Shown here: positions 29,483 through 32,187 of the stretch, in pieces
Position numbering within the stretch: the first letter of the stretch is position 1
Layout: the number at the start of each line of letters is the position of its first letter
Assembly: GCA_945865175.1 (NCBI GenBank)
Contig: CAMBDA010000034.1
Coordinates: 1 to 32,187 of the forward strand
Origin: an uncultured Prevotellaceae bacterium
GTDB taxonomy: Bacteria > Bacteroidota > Bacteroidia > Bacteroidales > Bacteroidaceae
DNA length: 32,187 bases
Reading direction: 5' to 3'
Position numbers and translations under genes: made by a program
The notes under the pieces: model-generated
Told to the model about the DNA's origin: nothing
The model's input: the letters and a program-made list of their open reading frames with translations, nothing else
Database searches by the model: none

Positions 29483-30775
29483 CTAGCGTCCGGCCTCGGC
29501 CACTTCTATGGCCTGACGGATGTCGTCTATCAAGTCGTCGGCATCCTCTATGCCCACCGACAGACGAATCAGGTCGGGGCTGATGCCAGCCTCCTCCAGC
29601 TGCTCGTCGGTGAGCTGGCGATGCGTGTGGCTGGCAGGGTGCAGCACACAGCTGTGACAGTCGGCCACATGGGTGGCGATGCTGATGAGCCGGAGGCTGT
29701 CCATGAAACGGATGCTGAAGTCACGCCCGCCCTTCAAACCGAAAGCCATCACGCCACAAGAACCATTGGGCAGATACTTCTGCTGCAGCTGGTGCTGGCT
29801 GTCGTCCGGGAGGTCGGGATAATTGATCCAGGCCACACGCGGGTCATCGTGCAGAAAAGCGGCAATCTTGCGTGCATTCTCGCAGGTGGCGGGCATACGC
29901 AGATGGAGTGTCTGCAGGCCCAGGTTCAGGTAAAACGCATTCTGGGGTGACTGGATGCTGCCCAGGTCGCGCATCAGCTGGCTGGTGGCCTTGGTGATGT
30001 AGGCCAGTTTGCCGAAACGCTGGGTGTACACGATGCCATGATAGCTTTCGTCGGGTGTGGTCAGGCCCGGGAAGCGCTCGGCATGAGCCTCCCAGTCAAA
30101 GTTGCCGCTGTCCACAATGGCACCACCCACCGATGTGCCGTGGCCGTCCATGTACTTGGTGGTGGAATGGGTGACGATGTCGGCCCCGAATTCGAAGGGA
30201 CGGCAGTTGATGGGGGTAGCAAAGGTGTTGTCCACCACCAGGGGCACTCCGTGGCTGTGGGCGATGCGGGCAAACTTCTCGATGTCGAGCACCTTTACGC
30301 CCGGATTGGAAATGGTCTCGCCGAAGAGCAGCTTGGTGTTGGGACGGAAAGCTGCGGCAATCTCCTCCTCGCTGGCTTCCTGGTCCACAAACGTCACCTC
30401 GATGCCCATCTTCCTGAAGGTGGTGCCCAGCAGGTTGAACGTGCCGCCATAGATGCCTGCCGCGCTTACGATGTGGTCGCCTGCCTGGCAGATATTGAGG
30501 CAGGCAAAGAAATTGGCGGCCTGTCCGCTGGAGGTGAGCATGGCTGCCACACCGCCCTCAAGCGCCGCAATCCTGGCTGCCACACGGTCGTTGGTGGGGT
30601 TCTGCAGACGAGTGTAGAAATAGCCCTCCTCTTCCAGGTCGAACAACCGGCCCATCTGAAGGCTGGTCTCATATTTGAACGTCGTGCTCTGCACGATTGG
30701 CATCTGTCGGGGTTCACCCTTTCCCGGCTGGTAGCCGGCCTGCACACACAAGGTGCCTAATGATTGTTTTTTCAT
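29483..30775 (-). CDS. metY: O-acetylhomoserine sulfhydrylase (MetY)
   Basis: 430 residues, the usual length of the PLP enzyme that makes homocysteine from O-acetylhomoserine and sulfide. The PLP lysine is K207 in 'HSTTKYMDGHG'; the substrate and cofactor motifs 'YTRLQNPTNDRVAARIAALEG' (in part), 'SSGQAANFF' and 'VVDNTFATP' are present. Cytosolic, methionine/cysteine metabolism. Longer than cystathionine gamma-synthase, with the MetY insertion around 'GHGTSVGGAIVDSGNFDW', which separates it from MetB. A palindrome overlaps its -7 box. Confidence 0.94.
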   Translation of the reverse strand: MKKQSLGTLCVQAGYQPGKGEPRQMPIVQSTTFKYETSLQMGRLFDLEEEGYFYTRLQNPTNDRVAARIAALEGGVAAMLTSSGQAANFFACLNICQAGDHIVSAAGIYGGTFNLLGTTFRKMGIEVTFVDQEASEEEIAAAFRPNTKLLFGETISNPGVKVLDIEKFARIAHSHGVPLVVDNTFATPINCRPFEFGADIVTHSTTKYMDGHGTSVGGAIVDSGNFDWEAHAERFPGLTTPDESYHGIVYTQRFGKLAYITKATSQLMRDLGSIQSPQNAFYLNLGLQTLHLRMPATCENARKIAAFLHDDPRVAWINYPDLPDDSQHQLQQKYLPNGSCGVMAFGLKGGRDFSIRFMDSLRLISIATHVADCHSCVLHPASHTHRQLTDEQLEEAGISPDLIRLSVGIEDADDLIDDIRQAIEVAEAGR

Positions 30776-30815
30776 ATTAATACAATGTAATTGACTGAAT
30801 ACGGTTTTCAGCCTG

Positions 30816-30840
30816 CAAATTTATGGCTTTTTCCATAAAT
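30816..30840 (-). promoter_or_regulatory. metY -7 box overlapped by a palindrome
   Basis: The complement of 30816-30823 is TAAATTTG, a good -7 box about 40 bases before the ATG. ATTTATGG (30819-30826) and CCATAAAT (30833-30840) form a perfect 8+8 inverted repeat that overlaps it, placed where a repressor could block transcription. No -33 box is clear. Confidence 0.45.
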
Positions 30841-30942
30841 GCCACACTGAATACGCAAAAAAAAACATCCCCATACCATAAAAAACACCCGCCGATGACA
30901 TTTTTTGCCAGGATGAGAACCGCCATTCTGTCTTTTTTTTAC

Positions 30943-30950
30943 TATCTTTG
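30943..30950 (+). promoter_or_regulatory. -7 box for the acyltransferase gene
   Basis: TATCTTTG fits TAnnTTTG and lies 45 bases before the ATG at 30996. No clear -33 element is seen. Confidence 0.55.
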
Positions 30951-30995
30951 CCACGGAAAACTCTAAAAAACACAGCTAAAAGAAGGAATAAAGTG

Positions 30996-32090
30996 ATGAA
31001 AAGAGAAGAAGAAAGAATCGTATTTCTGGACTACGTACGCGTGGTGGCATGCTTTCTGGTGATGCTGGTCCATGCCGCCGAGAACTATTATGGTGCGCCC
31101 GATGCCACCGATATGGTAGGCCCCACAGCCTATCTTGCCAACGAAACCGACCGTCTGTGGGTGTCGGTCTACGACGGATTCTCCCGCATGTCGGTGCCCC
31201 TGTTCATGATTGTGTCGGCCTACCTGCTCGTGCCCATGCGGGAAGGCCAGACGATGTGGGCATTCTACCGCCGCCGCTTCATGCGCATCCTTCCGCCCAT
31301 GTTCGTCTTTGCCGTGCTCTATAGCACCCTGCCCATGCTGTGGGGGCAGATAGGATGGGACACCTGCAGGACCGACCTCTCGCGCCTGCTGCTCAACTTC
31401 CCCACCCTGGCCGGCCACCTGTGGTTCATGTACCCCCTCATTAGCCTCTACCTGTTCATCCCCATGATTTCTCCCTGGATCAGGCAGGCTACCGCCCGCG
31501 AGGAACGCTTCTTCCTGCTGCTCTTTGCCGTGAGCACCTGCATGCCCTTCATGATTCGTCTGTGGGGCGAGATATGGGGACAATGCTTCTGGAACGAATA
31601 CCATGCCCTGTGGTACTTCAGCGGCTATCTGGGCTATCTGGTGCTGGCCCACTACATCCGTTTCCACCTCAGCTGGAGCCGCTCCACCAAGCTTACAGTA
31701 GGTGCCATCGCCGTGGCGGCCGGTGCCGTGGTCACCATCCTGTCGTTCTACTGCCAGGCCATTCCCGGCCAGCTCCACGAAACGCCCCGTCTGGAAATCG
31801 GATGGAGCTTCTGCACCCTCAACGTACTTGTCCTCACCGCCGGTGCCTTCCTGCTCTTCAGTTGCATCCGCCAGCAGCGCACCCCACGCCTGGTGGCCGC
31901 ACTCTCGCGTCTGAGCTTCGGCATGTACCTGATGCACATTTTCTGGCTGGGCATGTGGACTTCTGTTCTGAAGCCCCTGCTGCCCACTGTAGCAGCCATT
32001 CCCTGCATTGCCATTGCCACCTTCGTCAGTTGTGCCATCACCACCAAATTGGTGTCATTCCTGCCCAAAAGCAAATATTTGATAGGATAG
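30996..32090 (+). CDS. Acyltransferase 3 family membrane protein
   Basis: 364 residues from the ATG at 30996, which is preceded by AGAAGGA; an in-frame TTG further upstream lies within the -7 box and is not used. About ten membrane helices. The N-terminal 'FLDYVRVVACFLVMLVHA' holds the His and Arg pattern of the acyltransferase-3 (OafA/YrhL-like) family, with 'RRFMRILPPMFVF' and 'HLWFMYPLISLYLFIP' further on. Such proteins transfer acetyl or similar groups to sugars in surface polysaccharides or lipids. The substrate cannot be told from this sequence, and no polysaccharide genes are near. Confidence 0.9.
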   Translation: MKREEERIVFLDYVRVVACFLVMLVHAAENYYGAPDATDMVGPTAYLANETDRLWVSVYDGFSRMSVPLFMIVSAYLLVPMREGQTMWAFYRRRFMRILPPMFVFAVLYSTLPMLWGQIGWDTCRTDLSRLLLNFPTLAGHLWFMYPLISLYLFIPMISPWIRQATAREERFFLLLFAVSTCMPFMIRLWGEIWGQCFWNEYHALWYFSGYLGYLVLAHYIRFHLSWSRSTKLTVGAIAVAAGAVVTILSFYCQAIPGQLHETPRLEIGWSFCTLNVLVLTAGAFLLFSCIRQQRTPRLVAALSRLSFGMYLMHIFWLGMWTSVLKPLLPTVAAIPCIAIATFVSCAITTKLVSFLPKSKYLIG

Positions 32091-32112
32091 TTTCAAAAAA
32101 ATGACCAATTTA

Positions 32113-32144
32113 TTTGGCCGTTTCGGAAAAAGGATGTACCTTTG
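32113..32144 (+). promoter_or_regulatory. Strong promoter reading out of the window
   Basis: TTTG (32113-32116), 20 bases, TACCTTTG (32137-32144): a full -33/-7 match. The remaining 43 bases hold GGCCT/AGGCC (32166-32179) and no start codon; the gene it serves lies beyond the window and could be protein or RNA. Confidence 0.7.
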
Positions 32145-32187
32145 CACCGCAATTCGGAACAAGGGGGCCTGGAGAGGCCTGCCAAAG

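Noticed and set aside
32171..32187. Possible start of a tRNA-Ser (GGAGAGG...) at the window edge
   Set aside because: Base 8 would be C instead of U and the rest lies outside the window, so the call cannot be supported.

Overview
This window looks like a Bacteroidota chromosome, most likely Prevotellaceae or a close relative. The reasons are the many TAnnTTTG promoter boxes, the GLPGLI-family proteins, the outer-membrane barrels with carboxypeptidase-like N-terminal domains, the GH2 beta-galactosidase-type enzyme with C-terminal accessory domains, and an anaerobe-style OxyR/rubrerythrin pair. All family names come from reading the sequence and from memory; no database search was run.

Layout. 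1-84: 3' part of a tRNA-Asp and its terminator. 379-4921: an outer-membrane barrel protein divergent from a sensor kinase/response regulator pair whose genes overlap by ATGA; the shared promoter region carries a phased direct repeat that looks like a response-regulator operator. 5254-7017: an exported protein with a C-terminal thioredoxin domain. 7203-8809: an ECF sigma factor and a membrane protein that is the likely anti-sigma factor. 9213-20953: the centrepiece, an array of small double-glycine leader peptides with Cys-rich cores (resembling the GG-Bacteroidales RiPP precursors, TIGR04149) alternating with GLPGLI-family exported proteins. I count six intact precursor genes, eight intact GLPGLI genes, one GLPGLI gene fused to a precursor leader, one GLPGLI remnant, one TonB-C lipoprotein and one small membrane protein whose start codon reads ACG. 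21017-23743: a large outer-membrane receptor-like barrel closing the array. 23923-25760: a rubredoxin-like protein and rubrerythrin divergent from oxyR. 25815-29473: a GH2 glycosidase and a YjjG-type nucleotidase. 29483-30775: metY on the minus strand. 30996-32090: an acyltransferase-3 membrane protein, then a strong promoter leading out of the window.

How the array works together (inference from sequence). The sigma gene and four places in the array carry the same bipartite promoter, GGGGTATT-N17-CGTCTTA (CGTCCTA for sigma), with an A-rich tract upstream. This predicts an autoregulated ECF regulon made of leader peptides, GLPGLI proteins and the terminal barrel. Precursor type follows the type of the neighbouring GLPGLI protein, and one precursor leader is fused in frame to a GLPGLI protein of the matching type, so peptide and GLPGLI protein probably form one functional unit. 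No radical-SAM maturase or peptidase-containing transporter is present in the window, so any modification and export machinery must lie elsewhere.

The array shows active turnover: three GLPGLI pairs share blocks of 272, 584 and 620 identical bases, one promoter core has been lost cleanly, and deleted or fused copies are visible.
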